A DNA stretch of 64,000 nt from Chryseobacterium sp. GVT01B (GTDB taxonomy: Bacteria > Bacteroidota > Bacteroidia > Flavobacteriales > Weeksellaceae): contig NZ_JAHXYI010000005.1 in NCBI RefSeq assembly GCF_019970045.1, positions 248,001 through 312,000 on the forward strand, given 5' to 3'. How positions within the stretch are numbered: the first letter of the stretch is position 1; each line of letters begins with the position of its first letter. The translations under genes and the position numbers were made by a program. Shown piece by piece: positions 63,502 through 64,000 of this stretch. A model generated the notes under the pieces. The model made no database searches, was not told the DNA's origin, and saw only the letters and a program-made list of their open reading frames with translations.

Positions 63502-64000
63502 TTATTTAAAGAAATAAAAATAAATCAAAAGGGCAACTCCAACAAAAATACGGTACCATCCCCAAGGTTTAAATCCATATTTATTAAGCACTCCAATGAA
63601 TGCTTTGATAGCGATAAGTGCCACGATAAACGCGACAACATTTCCTACCACAAAGATCATAATGTGATCCTGCGACGCCATAATCATTTCATATCCTTTC
63701 TGCGGATTGGGTGTTTCTTTCCCCCATGTTTTCACAAAAACCGAGTATACGGTTACCGCCAGCATTGTGGGTACTGCAAGGAAAAAGGAAAATTCTGCGG
63801 CCGCTTTTCTGGTAAGCCCCTGTGCCATACCTCCAATGATAGAAGCAGCACTACGGCTCGTTCCCGGCATCATTGCAAGACACTGCCAGAAACCAATGGT
63901 CACAGCATTTCTTATGGTAATTCCTTTTTCATCGTCTATTTTAGGATTTTTAAACCATTTGTCAGCAAACAGTAAAACAACACCTCCTAAAACCAATACT
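63502..64000 (-). CDS. uppP: Undecaprenyl-diphosphate phosphatase (C-terminal part)
   Basis: The frame runs off the right edge, so the N-terminal part is missing. The visible residues carry the catalytic region MMPGTSRSAASIIGGMAQGL (BacA motif 2) and the final transmembrane segments ending YFYFFK. UppP recycles the lipid carrier for peptidoglycan synthesis. It is the first visible gene of the operon. Confidence 0.93.
   Translation of the reverse strand, partial: VLVLGGVVLLFADKWFKNPKIDDEKGITIRNAVTIGFWQCLAMMPGTSRSAASIIGGMAQGLTRKAAAEFSFFLAVPTMLAVTVYSVFVKTWGKETPNPQKGYEMIMASQDHIMIFVVGNVVAFIVALIAIKAFIGVLNKYGFKPWGWYRIFVGVALLIYFYFFK

Noticed and set aside
1..64000. tRNA or rRNA genes, intact IS elements or prophage genes
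   Set aside because: No cloverleaf-like GTTCAAATC arm with matching acceptor, no rRNA core sequence, no transposase or phage structural protein was seen on reading both strands.

Overview
The window looks like a chromosomal segment of a flavobacterium of the Weeksellaceae, most probably Chryseobacterium or a close relative. The evidence is AT-rich DNA, gliding genes (gldF, gldG), three secreted proteins with C-terminal type IX secretion (T9SS) sorting domains, Bacteroidetes-type promoters (TAnnTTTG at -7) and a flavobacterial glycosylasparaginase. I see no tRNA, rRNA, CRISPR array, prophage or intact insertion sequence.

Layout. 1-1007: gldG (cut by the window edge) and gldF. 1067-8315: a HemJ-like protein, an outer-membrane protein, kbl, a JmjC/cupin-like protein, an M1 aminopeptidase and DacB. 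8477-13725: PriA, an AEC transporter and an Old Yellow Enzyme. 13832-19213: beta-mannosidase overlapping a GxxExxY protein, then CutC, a lipoprotein and glycosylasparaginase. 19323-23072: a Crp-like regulator and a DUF3302-HlyD-TolC export operon. 23125-27399: a sulfide/persulfide cluster (two YeeE/YedE proteins, a persulfide dioxygenase-rhodanese fusion, a TauE/SafE exporter and a Crp/Fnr regulator) with an identical 25-nt element in front of two of its transcription units. 27593-35275: a c-type cytochrome lipoprotein, GH20 hexosaminidase, DUF4197 protein, and the two succinyl-CoA:3-oxoacid transferase subunits separated by an ABC exporter. 35656-47840: a YwqK-like repeat protein, a T9SS metallophosphoesterase, rplS, a divergent AraC/MFS pair, an alpha/beta hydrolase, an EamA transporter and a T9SS M36 protease. 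48219-56226: rpsA, a DEAD-box-type helicase, an SMP-30 lipoprotein, ccoG, an AraC regulator and a MerR regulator. 56227-58778: an accessory island. 58779-64000: a helix-hairpin-helix protein, a beta-propeller lipoprotein and the uppP-truB-orf-rluF operon.

The island at 56227-58778 is the most unusual part. It lies between a MerR-type regulator and a ComEA-like protein. It holds a degenerate array of about 14 units repeating every 21-22 nt (about two helical turns) and two decayed polymorphic-toxin tails, each with an HExxH motif and each followed by an overlapping small exported protein that resembles an immunity gene.

Several dispersed repeat families mark the intergenic spaces: a 41-nt element present twice in opposite orientation (26676 and 51892), a paired CTAAAG hairpin element (11085 and 18144), and a 14-bp inverted repeat around about 150 bp (16708-16886). 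Convergent or adjacent genes are usually separated by strong, often bidirectional hairpin terminators.
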